From assembly GCA_024278345.1 (NCBI GenBank), contig JAJRTK010000457.1:1-7611 (forward strand): 7,611 nucleotides of DNA. The letters run 5' to 3'. A program made the position numbers and the translations under genes. Below, one piece after another: positions 1 to 6,718 of this stretch. The DNA is from a bacterium. Its GTDB lineage: Bacteria > CSSED10-310 > JAJRTK01. Below the pieces are notes generated by a model. It was given only the letters and a program-made list of their open reading frames with translations, made no database searches and was not told the DNA's origin. The stretch's first letter is position 1, and each line of letters begins with the position of its first letter.

Positions 1-93
1 GGCACCTACGACCGGGTGTTCGAGCACTACATGACAACCCGTGGGCGCCAGCCCCCTGCAAAGCAGGAAACGTCACCACCCGTGAACGAGTAA
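1..93 (+). CDS. C-terminal end of an unidentified upstream protein (partial)
   Basis: Frame 1 is open from the first base and ends at TAA 91-93, giving 30 residues. It begins GTYDRVFEHYM and ends in a tail rich in Pro, Gln, Thr and Glu (PPAKQETSPPVNE) that looks disordered. The aromatic, charged stretch followed by a polar tail is compatible with the end of a cytosolic enzyme such as a glycosyltransferase, but the fragment is too short to assign and I give no function. The same strand and the 154 bp gap to asnB suggest it belongs to the same polysaccharide locus. No other frame in this stretch gives a better reading. Confidence 0.55.
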   Translation, partial: GTYDRVFEHYMTTRGRQPPAKQETSPPVNE

Positions 94-247
94 TCATCAA
101 GCTTTTGCAACGCCGCCCAGCATGGGCCGGTGTCTGCTACCCGGACTGGGACAAACGCGGAATGCTCCCTCTCACACCATCGATGTGTGCCGAAATCTCC
201 TAAACGCCGGCAGAGCGGCGGGCAAGAAACTGACAACGGAGCGATGA
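94..247. other. Intergenic gap, no clear regulatory signal
   Basis: This 154 bp gap is the only sizeable non-coding stretch in the window. It holds two small GC-rich inverted repeats: GCCCA/TGGGC at 115-119 and 123-127 (3-nt loop), and CGCCG/CGGCG at 205-209 and 216-220 (6-nt loop). Neither is followed by a T-tract, so neither is a convincing intrinsic terminator. A TTGCAA at 105-110 resembles a -35 box, but no acceptable -10 lies 16-19 bp downstream. The CGGAG at 237-241 is the likely Shine-Dalgarno of asnB, 6 nt before its ATG. A promoter here is possible but not shown. Confidence 0.5.
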
Positions 248-2041
248 ATGTGCGGAGTTGGCGCGGTATTCCACTACGGCGATGCTCGTGAAGGAGAATT
301 GCGCTCCTGGCTCGGAGATGTCAACCAAGCCCAGCGGTGCCGCGGTCCCGACGGTGAGGGGCTATGGATCTCTGAGCATGGGAGAATGGGTCTGGGACAC
401 CGGCGTTTGGCCATCATCGACCTCAGTGAGCAGGGTGCACAGCCGATGGCGACTGAGGACGGAATGGTCCGCATTGCTTATAACGGCGAAATTTACAACT
501 TCCGGGCGCTGCGCCGGGACTTGGAGGGACGAGGCTGCCGCTTCCGCTCGGAGAGCGATACCGAGGTTTTGCTTCATCTTTACCGCGAGTACGGAGCAGA
601 AATGTGTACTCGCCTGCGAGGTATGTACGCTTTTGCCCTCTGGGACGAGGCGCGGAAGGGTCTCTTGCTGGCGCGCGACCCTTATGGGATCAAGCCCCTA
701 TACTACGCCGACGACGGGCGCACGCTGCGGGTAGCCAGTCAGGTGAAAGCGCTGCTCACTGCCGGGGCCATCGATACCTCACCAGAGCCGGCCGGCCATG
801 TTGGATTCTTCCTGTGGGGCTGCGTGCCTGAGCCTTTTACGTTGTATCGGGGAATCCGTGCGCTGGCTCCAGGGACTACGCTTTGGGTACAGCAGGGCAC
901 CACCCCCCGCGCCAACGTCTTCTGCGACATCGTCCGGGAGATCACGCAACCGGAACCGGCTCCGGTCAGGGAGCCAGGGGAGGTAGCCGAAATCTTGAGA
1001 CGTGCCTTGGAGGAGAGTGTCCGTCGGCATCTAGTTGCCGACGTCCCCGTTGGGCTGTTTCTCTCGGCCGGGCTCGACTCGACATCCATTGCGAGGCTGG
1101 CGTCACGCTCGATTGCTGAACTTAGGACCGTGACTTTGGGGTTTGACGAGTACCGGGGAACACAAGCTGACGAGACGCCGCTGGCGGAGATGGTGGCAGG
1201 CCTGCTCGGTTCCGATCACACCACTCGCTGGGTCCGTAGGTCCGATTTCGATCAAAACCTCGATGCCGTTTTGTCCGCTATGGATCAGCCAAGCATTGAT
1301 GGCGTCAATACGTACTTTGTGAGTAAATCTGCGGCGCGAGCGGGTCTCAAAGTTGCACTGTCAGGTCTTGGCGGAGATGAACTTCTGGGTGGCTATCCGT
1401 CTTTCCGACACATACCAGCAATGATGCAGATATCTGCCCCTTTTAGCTGGATTGGTAAAGCGTTTCGTATTGTAACTTTGCCCTTGCTCCGGCGCTTCAC
1501 TTCGCCCAAACACGCTGGACTTTTCGAATTTGGCCATTCACCTGGTGGAGCCTACTTTTTGCGCCGGGGTCTGTACATGCCTTGGGAACTTCCATCGTTT
1601 CTTGACCCGGATCTCGTTCGCGAGGGCTGGCGGCAACTAGATTTAATTGCCCGCATTAATCGCACACTACCTGAGCATTCACCCCTATCCCCCGTGGTTG
1701 CTGCCATGGAGTCCACCCTTTACATGCGCAACATGCTCCTGCGCGATACTGATTGGGCCAGCATGGCCCATTCGCTCGAGGTCCGGGTACCACTCGCGGA
1801 CCTAGATCTTCTACGTGCTATTGCCCCGCTAATGACGACCCCTACACCTCCAAATAAGACAATGATGGCAAATTGTGCGTGGCGTGAAGGGACACCGCAA
1901 GCACTTCTTCACAAGCCTAAGACCGGATTTTCAATTCCGGTTCACGAGTGGCTGCGTCCAGAGGCATCTAGTGGCGAACGCGGACTCCGCTCTTGGGCCC
2001 GATTTGTTTACTGGGCAGTACTCGGGCGACTTGGCGGATGA
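248..2041 (+). CDS. asnB: Asparagine synthetase (glutamine-hydrolysing)-type amidotransferase
   Basis: This 597-residue cytosolic enzyme hydrolyses glutamine and passes the ammonia to an acyl-adenylate made with ATP. The class II glutaminase domain covers about residues 1-210. It has nucleophile Cys2 directly after Met1 (MCGVGAVF), RGPDG (32-36), GHRRLAIIDLS (50-60), YNGEIYN (78-84), SDTE (103-106) and RDPYGIKP (143-150). The synthetase domain, about 235-560, has the pyrophosphate loop SAGLDS (273-278; SGGxDS is the common form) and SGLGGDE (372-378). The start is fixed because Cys2 must become N-terminal; CGGAG at 237-241 precedes it. Length and C-terminus (WARFVYWAVLG) look complete. In polysaccharide clusters such paralogues, for example Pseudomonas WbpS, are thought to amidate uronic-acid sugars rather than make free asparagine; that role here is inferred from context. 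GC falls from about 70% near the 5' end to below 50% in the 3' half (hand counts of single 60-base rows). Confidence 0.93.
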   Translation: MCGVGAVFHYGDAREGELRSWLGDVNQAQRCRGPDGEGLWISEHGRMGLGHRRLAIIDLSEQGAQPMATEDGMVRIAYNGEIYNFRALRRDLEGRGCRFRSESDTEVLLHLYREYGAEMCTRLRGMYAFALWDEARKGLLLARDPYGIKPLYYADDGRTLRVASQVKALLTAGAIDTSPEPAGHVGFFLWGCVPEPFTLYRGIRALAPGTTLWVQQGTTPRANVFCDIVREITQPEPAPVREPGEVAEILRRALEESVRRHLVADVPVGLFLSAGLDSTSIARLASRSIAELRTVTLGFDEYRGTQADETPLAEMVAGLLGSDHTTRWVRRSDFDQNLDAVLSAMDQPSIDGVNTYFVSKSAARAGLKVALSGLGGDELLGGYPSFRHIPAMMQISAPFSWIGKAFRIVTLPLLRRFTSPKHAGLFEFGHSPGGAYFLRRGLYMPWELPSFLDPDLVREGWRQLDLIARINRTLPEHSPLSPVVAAMESTLYMRNMLLRDTDWASMAHSLEVRVPLADLDLLRAIAPLMTTPTPPNKTMMANCAWREGTPQALLHKPKTGFSIPVHEWLRPEASSGERGLRSWARFVYWAVLGRLGG

Positions 2042-2045
2042 TGGG

Positions 2046-3206
2046 ATGAACATTCTTCACATCACTCCAGCCCACTACCCCGCCATGTGCTACGGCGGCC
2101 CCATCTTCACCGTGTGGCAGATGAACAACGCTCTGGCGAAGTTTCCTGGAGTTTTACTTCGCGTGCTCACGACGGATGCGGCAGGTGCGCGACGATTATC
2201 TGGCCAGGAAAGAGCAATAAGGCCCGACTATGAGCTCGTCTTTACCCGGAGGATTGCCGGTGCCGGCGTTTCCCCGGGCTTGCTCACCCGATTGTTGCCC
2301 GCGCTCGCTTGGGCCGATGTGGTGCACCTTACCGCTTTGTACTCTTTCCCGACCATTCCGGTACTTATGGCCTGCCGGGTGATGGCCAAACCAACCGTAT
2401 GGTCTTTGCGTGGCGCATTGCTTGATGACTTGAATCGTGCTCACTATGATCCTCAATCGAGCTCAATCAGGTTTATTAAACATTGCTGGAACCGTCTTTG
2501 CCGCTCATTAATCGAACGCCCCGGCGCGGCCATTCACGTGACTACGCACCAGGAATTGGAGGCGTCGCGGTCTGTCTTCCATAAGGCCCGCTTTGCTCTG
2601 ATTCCTAACGGCGTCGAGATTCCGAATGTATTGCCTGAAAACAGAGAGTGGTTAGCAGGTGGGCAGGTACGCCTGATGTTTCTTGGACGCTTGGCGCCCA
2701 AGAAGGGCATTGAAAACCTCTTACATGCCATGGCCCAGCTTGGGCCGCAGGTGTACCTTAAGCTGTATGGCTCAGGGCATGTGGCTTATGCCCGAAAGCT
2801 CAGGGCGCTGGCGGAGAATCTTCGGGTCGGCGATCGGACGGTTTTCATGGGCCATCTGGATGGAGAAACAAAGCCTCGGGCCTTTTTTGAGGCCGATGTG
2901 TGTGTGGTGCCGTCGTATTCGGAGAATTTCTGCATCGTGGTCGCTGAGGCACTGGCGCACGGCGTGCCGGTGATTGTCAGCGATCGCCTGGCCTGGGGCG
3001 AAGTGGCGGAGGTCGCGTGTGGGCTGGTGGTACCGAATGATCCAGAGTCGTTGGCGGCCGCTGTCCGACGCATTGCTGGGATGGACCTTCCCGAGATGGG
3101 ACACCGAGGTCGGAGATGGATGCAAAAGAGTTTCGATTGGGCCGTCATTGCAAAGAGAATGGCGATTACGTACAAGAGTGTTGTAGAGGCTACTCGTGAG
3201 TCGTAG
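2046..3206 (+). CDS. Glycosyltransferase family 4 (GT-B fold)
   Basis: A 386-residue retaining glycosyltransferase that would transfer a sugar from a nucleotide-sugar donor to a lipid-linked acceptor at the inner face of the cytoplasmic membrane. The N-terminal Rossmann half opens with MNILHITPAHYP and a glycine-rich GGP at 17-19. The linker has IPNGV at 186-190. The donor-binding half has FLGRLAPKKG (212-221) and the EX7E motif within PSYSENFCIVVAEALAHG, with Glu293 and Glu301. I chose ATG 2046, 4 bp after the asnB stop, because the family's N-terminal beta strand begins exactly there. The frame is open back to an ATG at 1875, but that start would overlap asnB by 167 bp and add 57 unrelated residues. 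A weak GGCGGA at 2033-2038 may be the ribosome site. Sugar specificity cannot be read from the sequence. The 3' third is much richer in GC than the middle. Confidence 0.92.
   Translation: MNILHITPAHYPAMCYGGPIFTVWQMNNALAKFPGVLLRVLTTDAAGARRLSGQERAIRPDYELVFTRRIAGAGVSPGLLTRLLPALAWADVVHLTALYSFPTIPVLMACRVMAKPTVWSLRGALLDDLNRAHYDPQSSSIRFIKHCWNRLCRSLIERPGAAIHVTTHQELEASRSVFHKARFALIPNGVEIPNVLPENREWLAGGQVRLMFLGRLAPKKGIENLLHAMAQLGPQVYLKLYGSGHVAYARKLRALAENLRVGDRTVFMGHLDGETKPRAFFEADVCVVPSYSENFCIVVAEALAHGVPVIVSDRLAWGEVAEVACGLVVPNDPESLAAAVRRIAGMDLPEMGHRGRRWMQKSFDWAVIAKRMAITYKSVVEATRES
3185..3189 (+). promoter_or_regulatory. Ribosome binding site deciding a GTG start
   Basis: AGAGG lies 6 nt before GTG 3196, inside the end of the preceding glycosyltransferase gene. 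It supports the GTG start over the first in-frame ATG at 3229, which would cut off the first cysteine pair of the methyltransferase's zinc ribbon. Confidence 0.6.
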
Positions 3207-4071
3207 AAAGGAATGCCCCGCTTGTGGAATGAAGAGAAGCGTAAAAGCTTTTGAGAAAGAAGGCTACGCTGTCCATCGATGCAGGCTTTGCAAAACGCTC
3301 TATATTGAAAATCCCCCGTCTGCTGAGGACCTGATAAGAATCTACAACCACGGGTCATATTATGAGTTGGCCGAGGAATCCATCCGGCGAATTCAACGAG
3401 AAGCTCTTCGGCGATGTAGGATTGTGAAGCGATGGAAACGGATCGGGACCTTCATCGAGATTGGATGCGCACGCGGTTGGCAGCTCGATGCTGCGAGGGC
3501 AGCTGGTTTTGAAACATATGGGACAGAGCTTTCGCAAAAGAACGTATCAATGTGTACAGAAAGAGGCCACCATGTTGTGCATGGGGGGATGGAAGAAGCG
3601 AAAGAGATCAAGCCTCAACAAGGCTTCGATATTGTCGCCTGCTTGGATGTCATCGAGCACGTTCTTGGCCCGCGTGATTTCCTCGGAAAGGCAGCCGATC
3701 TCTTAGCCGATGATGGGATATTGATCGTATCCACGCCGAATTATTCTGGTGTTGTGGCCAAGGTGCTTGGCGCTGAAGATCCCTTCATGATACCCCCGGA
3801 ACACCTCAACTTCTTCACTCTTCAAGGGCTCCGTCTCATGTTTGGCAGTGCCGGCCTTGACGTGTTGTACAGAACGACATTTGGCGCCCTTACTATAGAA
3901 GAAAGAAAGAGGATTCCAGAGAAATACTTACCTACTCCACTGAAGCGACTGGGAGGCATCGCCTCGGCAGTCGCTCCATTGGGTGTGTACTGCCTGAATC
4001 TTCTCAAAGTTGGGCTCGAGATGGAGGTCTATCTGAGGAAGCAGAGATGGCGCCAGACCTTACTTGCATAG
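3196..4071 (+). CDS. Class I SAM-dependent methyltransferase with N-terminal zinc ribbon
   Basis: A 291-residue predicted methyltransferase starting at GTG and overlapping the preceding gene by 11 bp. The N-terminus carries two cysteine pairs, C7-x2-C10 and C29-x2-C32, typical of a small zinc ribbon. The SAM-binding Rossmann fold follows: FIEIGCARG at 86-94 (motif I, G90 and G94), Glu111 at the end of strand 2 as the likely ribose-binding acid, FDIVACLDVIEHV at 144-156, and STPNYSG at 179-185. This arrangement is that of Methyltransf_23-type proteins common in glycan loci. The C-terminal 40 residues have a hydrophobic stretch (about 253-278) that may sit against the membrane. The likely substrate is a sugar hydroxyl or a glycan end, but no residue proves it. 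The gene is lower in GC than its 3' neighbour (about 47% in row 3241-3300). It ends with TAG, 25 bp inside the next gene. Confidence 0.9.
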   Translation: MSRRKECPACGMKRSVKAFEKEGYAVHRCRLCKTLYIENPPSAEDLIRIYNHGSYYELAEESIRRIQREALRRCRIVKRWKRIGTFIEIGCARGWQLDAARAAGFETYGTELSQKNVSMCTERGHHVVHGGMEEAKEIKPQQGFDIVACLDVIEHVLGPRDFLGKAADLLADDGILIVSTPNYSGVVAKVLGAEDPFMIPPEHLNFFTLQGLRLMFGSAGLDVLYRTTFGALTIEERKRIPEKYLPTPLKRLGGIASAVAPLGVYCLNLLKVGLEMEVYLRKQRWRQTLLA

Positions 4072-4973
4072 TGCTCACCTATAATGAAGAAATCCATATT
4101 GAACGCTGCCTGCGCTCGCTTGAAGGGGTTGCGCACCAGGTCTTTGTTGTTGACTCCTTTTCCACAGACAAAACCGTTGACCTTGCAAAGGATTTAGGTG
4201 CGGTCCTGGCACAACGGCCATTTATTAACCAGGCCGATCAATTCCAATGGGCGCTGGATCATTACGTCGAATACTGCGGCCAAGCCACGGAATGGATCAT
4301 GCGTCTGGATGCGGACGAACATGTGACGCCCGCATTGCGGGAGGAGATTCGCCGTGCCCTACCGGCAGCGGCTTCGGATGTGGCGGGATTCATAATCAAT
4401 CTATGCGTTCACTTTAAGGGTCACCAAATTCGCCACGGTGGTCACTATCTCAGACTACTTCGTCTTTGGCGCGATGGTAAGGCTAAGATTGAGGCCAGTT
4501 GGATGGACGAGCATATGGTGGCGCCATCGGGGCGCGTGTTGGCCCTGAAGGAGGAGATCCACGAGAACAACCTCAACCACATCACCTGGTGGACCGACAA
4601 GCACAACCGCTATGCGTCACGGGAGGCGGTCGATTTGCTCAATAAGCGCTATTGTTTCCTTCCGGAATCAAGAGAGGCGCTGGCACAGTTGAGAGGGCAG
4701 GCGAAAATCAGGCGTTGGCTTAAGGACAGGCTATATACGTATTTGCCGCTAGGATGGCGGGCCTTTTTTTTCTATCTTTACCGGATGGTTTTTCGTTTGG
4801 GCTTTCTCGATGGCCGGGCAGGCATGGCATTTCATTTTCTACAAGGGTTCTGGTACCGGTTCTTGGTGGACATGAAAGTGTGGGAGGTGGAGCATTACAT
4901 GCGTGATCGTCACGTTGGGTGCGTGCAGGCTATCCGTGATGTGTTGGGGATTCATCTGGAGAAGAGAGCATGA
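4047..4973 (+). CDS. Glycosyltransferase family 2 (GT-A fold, WaaE/KdtX-like)
   Basis: A 308-residue inverting glycosyltransferase. It opens with the nucleotide-binding strand DLTCIVLTYNEEIHIERCLRSL (residues 4-25; Tyr12-Asn13-Glu14-Glu15), followed by VVDSFSTDKT at 34-43 in place of the usual DSGSTDGT. The metal-binding DxD is Asp88-Ala-Asp90 in RLDADE. The overall pattern is that of WaaE/KdtX-like (LPS core beta-glucosyltransferase-type) proteins. The last 90 residues are aromatic and hydrophobic (RAFFFYLYRMVF, HFLQGFWYRFLVDM) and probably anchor it at the cytoplasmic membrane. Start ATG 4047 lies 6 nt after GAGGAA (4035-4040), and the gene overlaps the methyltransferase by 25 bp. A run of eight T at 4764-4771 codes for part of the Phe-rich segment and keeps the frame. 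Donor and acceptor are unknown. Confidence 0.9.
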   Translation: MAPDLTCIVLTYNEEIHIERCLRSLEGVAHQVFVVDSFSTDKTVDLAKDLGAVLAQRPFINQADQFQWALDHYVEYCGQATEWIMRLDADEHVTPALREEIRRALPAAASDVAGFIINLCVHFKGHQIRHGGHYLRLLRLWRDGKAKIEASWMDEHMVAPSGRVLALKEEIHENNLNHITWWTDKHNRYASREAVDLLNKRYCFLPESREALAQLRGQAKIRRWLKDRLYTYLPLGWRAFFFYLYRMVFRLGFLDGRAGMAFHFLQGFWYRFLVDMKVWEVEHYMRDRHVGCVQAIRDVLGIHLEKRA

Positions 4974-6616
4974 CGATGATTTTAGGCATCAACGCCTATC
5001 ACGGTGATGCTTCGGCCTGTCTGGTGGTGCACGGCAAGCTGGTGGCGGCAGCCGAGGAGGAGCGCTTTCGGCGAATCAAGCACTGGGCCGGTTTTCCGGT
5101 GGAGGCCATTCGCTACTGCCTGGAGGCAGGGGGTGTCACCTTGACCGACGTGGCCCATGTGGCGACTAACCGCGATCCCGGGGCCAATCTGATCAAGAAG
5201 ATCGGTTTCACCCTCAAGCGGCGTCCCGAGTTGGGGTTGGTGCTCGACCGCCTCAGAAATGCCCGCCAGTGGGCGAGTGTGGAAGAACAGTTGCGCCGTG
5301 GCTTTCCGGATCAGCCCTTCCGAGGCCAGATGCACCCAGTGGAGCATCATTTGGCGCATCTGGCCTCGACCTTTTTCGTTTCGCCGTTCGACCAGGCGGT
5401 GGTGGTGTCGGTGGACGGTTTCGGAGATTTCGCAAGTGCCGCTTGGGGCGTGGGTCGCGGCAACGAAGTCCTCACCGACGACAAAGTCTATTTTCCCCAC
5501 TCTCTTGGCATTTTCTACCAGGCCATGACGCAGTATCTGGGTTTTCCCCATTACGGCGACGAGTACAAGGTGATGGGCCTGGCGCCTTATGGCGATCCGA
5601 ATTTCGTGGACGAGATGCGGCGGATCGTGAAGCTGGAACCCGAGGGATCCTTTCGGCTCGATACCCGGTTCTTCCGACACCAGAAGGAAAAGGTGGACTA
5701 CGAGTGGGAGGGCGGCGCGCCGGGGGTTGGCCGCCTGTTCAGTGAGGAGCTGGAGAATCTTCTGGGGCCAGCGCGGGGCAAGGACGATCCGCTTGGCCAG
5801 CGACACAAGGACATTGCCCGCTCCGTGCAGACCATGTACGAGGAGGCATTCTTTCATCTTCTCAATCGCCTGCACGAGCGCCACGGCCACGACGCGCTGT
5901 GTTTGGCGGGCGGTTGCGCGATGAACTCGGTGGCCAACGGCAAGGTGCGGATGAGAACTCCTTTCAAGCGCGTCTACATCCAGCCCGCGGCAGGGGATGC
6001 CGGGGGGGCCATTGGGGCGGCCTATGCCATCTGGAGCAGGCTCACCGGCGGCAAGCGTGCCTTCGTGATGGAGCATGCCTACTGGGGGCCCGGGTTCAAC
6101 GACGAAGCAATCCAGGCCGTGCTGGATCGCCATGCCGGCAGGATCTCCTCGGAAGGGTGCCGAGTGGAGCATATCGCCGACCAAGGCGAGCTCTGTCGCC
6201 GGACCGCTGAGGCGGTTGCCCAGGGGCACGTGCTGGGTTGGTTCCAAGGGCGGATGGAATGGGGGCCGCGGGCCCTCGGCAACCGTTCCATCGTCTGCGA
6301 TCCGCGTCGGGAAGACATGAAGGATATTCTCAACCTGAAGATCAAGCGACGGGAGTCGTTTCGCCCCTTCGCCCCGTCGATCTTGCGCGAGAAGGTCAGC
6401 GAGTGGTTCGAGGTGGACGACGATGTCCCCTTCATGATGAAGGTTTTTCCGATTCGCAAGGAGAAGCGTGCCTTAATTCCAGCGGTAACCCATGTGGACG
6501 GGTCGGGAAGAGTACAGACTGTCTATCGCCACACCAATCCGCTTTATTACCGTATTATCGAGACCTTTGAATCCTTGACCGGTGTGCCTATTATCCTCAA
6601 CACATCGTTCAACTAG
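4970..6616 (+). CDS. Sugar O-carbamoyltransferase, NodU/CmcH family, truncated by an internal amber codon
   Basis: This family transfers a carbamoyl group from carbamoyl phosphate, through carbamoyl-AMP, to a hydroxyl (NodU on Nod factors, TobZ on tobramycin, CmcH on cephalosporins). Here a glycan sugar is the likely acceptor (inference). The N-terminal Kae1-like domain shows ILGINAYHGDAS (4-15), the metal-binding-type histidines His126, His127 and His130 in EHHLAH, VDGFGDF at 148-154, KVMGLAPYG and LAGGCAMNS at 312-320. The YrdC-like C-terminal domain shows WFQGRMEWGPRALGNRS at 424-440, KRRESFRPFAPS and LNTSFN (543-548). The start ATG overlaps the previous TGA (ATGA), with GGAG at 4958-4961. 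The frame meets TAG at 6614-6616 after 548 residues, in the middle of the conserved LNTSFN-x-NEP motif; family members run on for about 30 more residues, which are still encoded downstream. Product activity is therefore doubtful. If read through, the protein has 582 residues. Confidence 0.9.
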   Translation: MTMILGINAYHGDASACLVVHGKLVAAAEEERFRRIKHWAGFPVEAIRYCLEAGGVTLTDVAHVATNRDPGANLIKKIGFTLKRRPELGLVLDRLRNARQWASVEEQLRRGFPDQPFRGQMHPVEHHLAHLASTFFVSPFDQAVVVSVDGFGDFASAAWGVGRGNEVLTDDKVYFPHSLGIFYQAMTQYLGFPHYGDEYKVMGLAPYGDPNFVDEMRRIVKLEPEGSFRLDTRFFRHQKEKVDYEWEGGAPGVGRLFSEELENLLGPARGKDDPLGQRHKDIARSVQTMYEEAFFHLLNRLHERHGHDALCLAGGCAMNSVANGKVRMRTPFKRVYIQPAAGDAGGAIGAAYAIWSRLTGGKRAFVMEHAYWGPGFNDEAIQAVLDRHAGRISSEGCRVEHIADQGELCRRTAEAVAQGHVLGWFQGRMEWGPRALGNRSIVCDPRREDMKDILNLKIKRRESFRPFAPSILREKVSEWFEVDDDVPFMMKVFPIRKEKRALIPAVTHVDGSGRVQTVYRHTNPLYYRIIETFESLTGVPIILNTSFN

Positions 6617-6718
6617 AATGAGCCGGTGGTGTGCCGGCCGGAGGAGGCGCTCGACTGCTTCCTGCGCACCAAGATGGATGCCCTTGTGTTGGGCAATCAT
6701 TTCATATCCCGCCAGTGA
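6614..6718 (+). pseudogene. Amber codon plus detached C-terminus of the carbamoyltransferase
   Basis: In the carbamoyltransferase frame, TAG 6614-6616 is followed by 33 sense codons and TGA 6716-6718. They read NEPVVCRPEEALDCF, then LRTKMDALVLGNHFISRQ. This is the typical C-terminus of the family; from memory, relatives commonly read LNTSFNENEP and continue with EEALDCFLRT-like and VLGN-like segments. The TAG thus sits where a sense codon, often Glu (GAG or GAA, one base away), is expected. No start codon with a ribosome site lies in this remnant, so it is not a gene by itself. TAG ends two other genes in this window (3204-3206 and 4069-4071), which argues against a reassigned code. Confidence 0.85.

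Noticed and set aside
205-220. Inverted repeat CGCCG/CGGCG as a terminator upstream of asnB
   Set aside because: The stem is only 5 bp and no T-tract follows it; it lies just before the asnB ribosome site. The same holds for the smaller repeat at 115-127.
27-236. Minus-strand open frame of 69 codons in the upstream gap
   Set aside because: No recognisable motif and no clear ribosome site; it overlaps the end of the upstream gene and the gap, and is expected by chance in GC-rich DNA.
1875-2045. Upstream extension of the GT4 frame to an ATG at 1875
   Set aside because: It would lie almost wholly inside the conserved end of asnB and add 57 residues with no family resemblance. The ATG at 2046 matches the family N-terminus.
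4764-4771. Run of eight T as a phase-variation or slippage site
   Set aside because: The frame is intact through it and it simply encodes phenylalanines in a hydrophobic segment. One homopolymer without variant data is not evidence of switching.
4982-6247. Long open frame of 421 codons on the minus strand opposite the carbamoyltransferase
   Set aside because: It lies in register with the sense codons and exists only because the sense gene avoids TTA, CTA and TCA there. The translation has no recognisable motif, whereas the + strand has all the family motifs.
6614-6616. TAG as a reassigned sense codon (pyrrolysine or altered code)
   Set aside because: TAG serves as the normal stop of two genes in this window (3204-3206, 4069-4071), and the carbamoyltransferase family has no known pyrrolysine at this position. 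A nonsense change is simpler.
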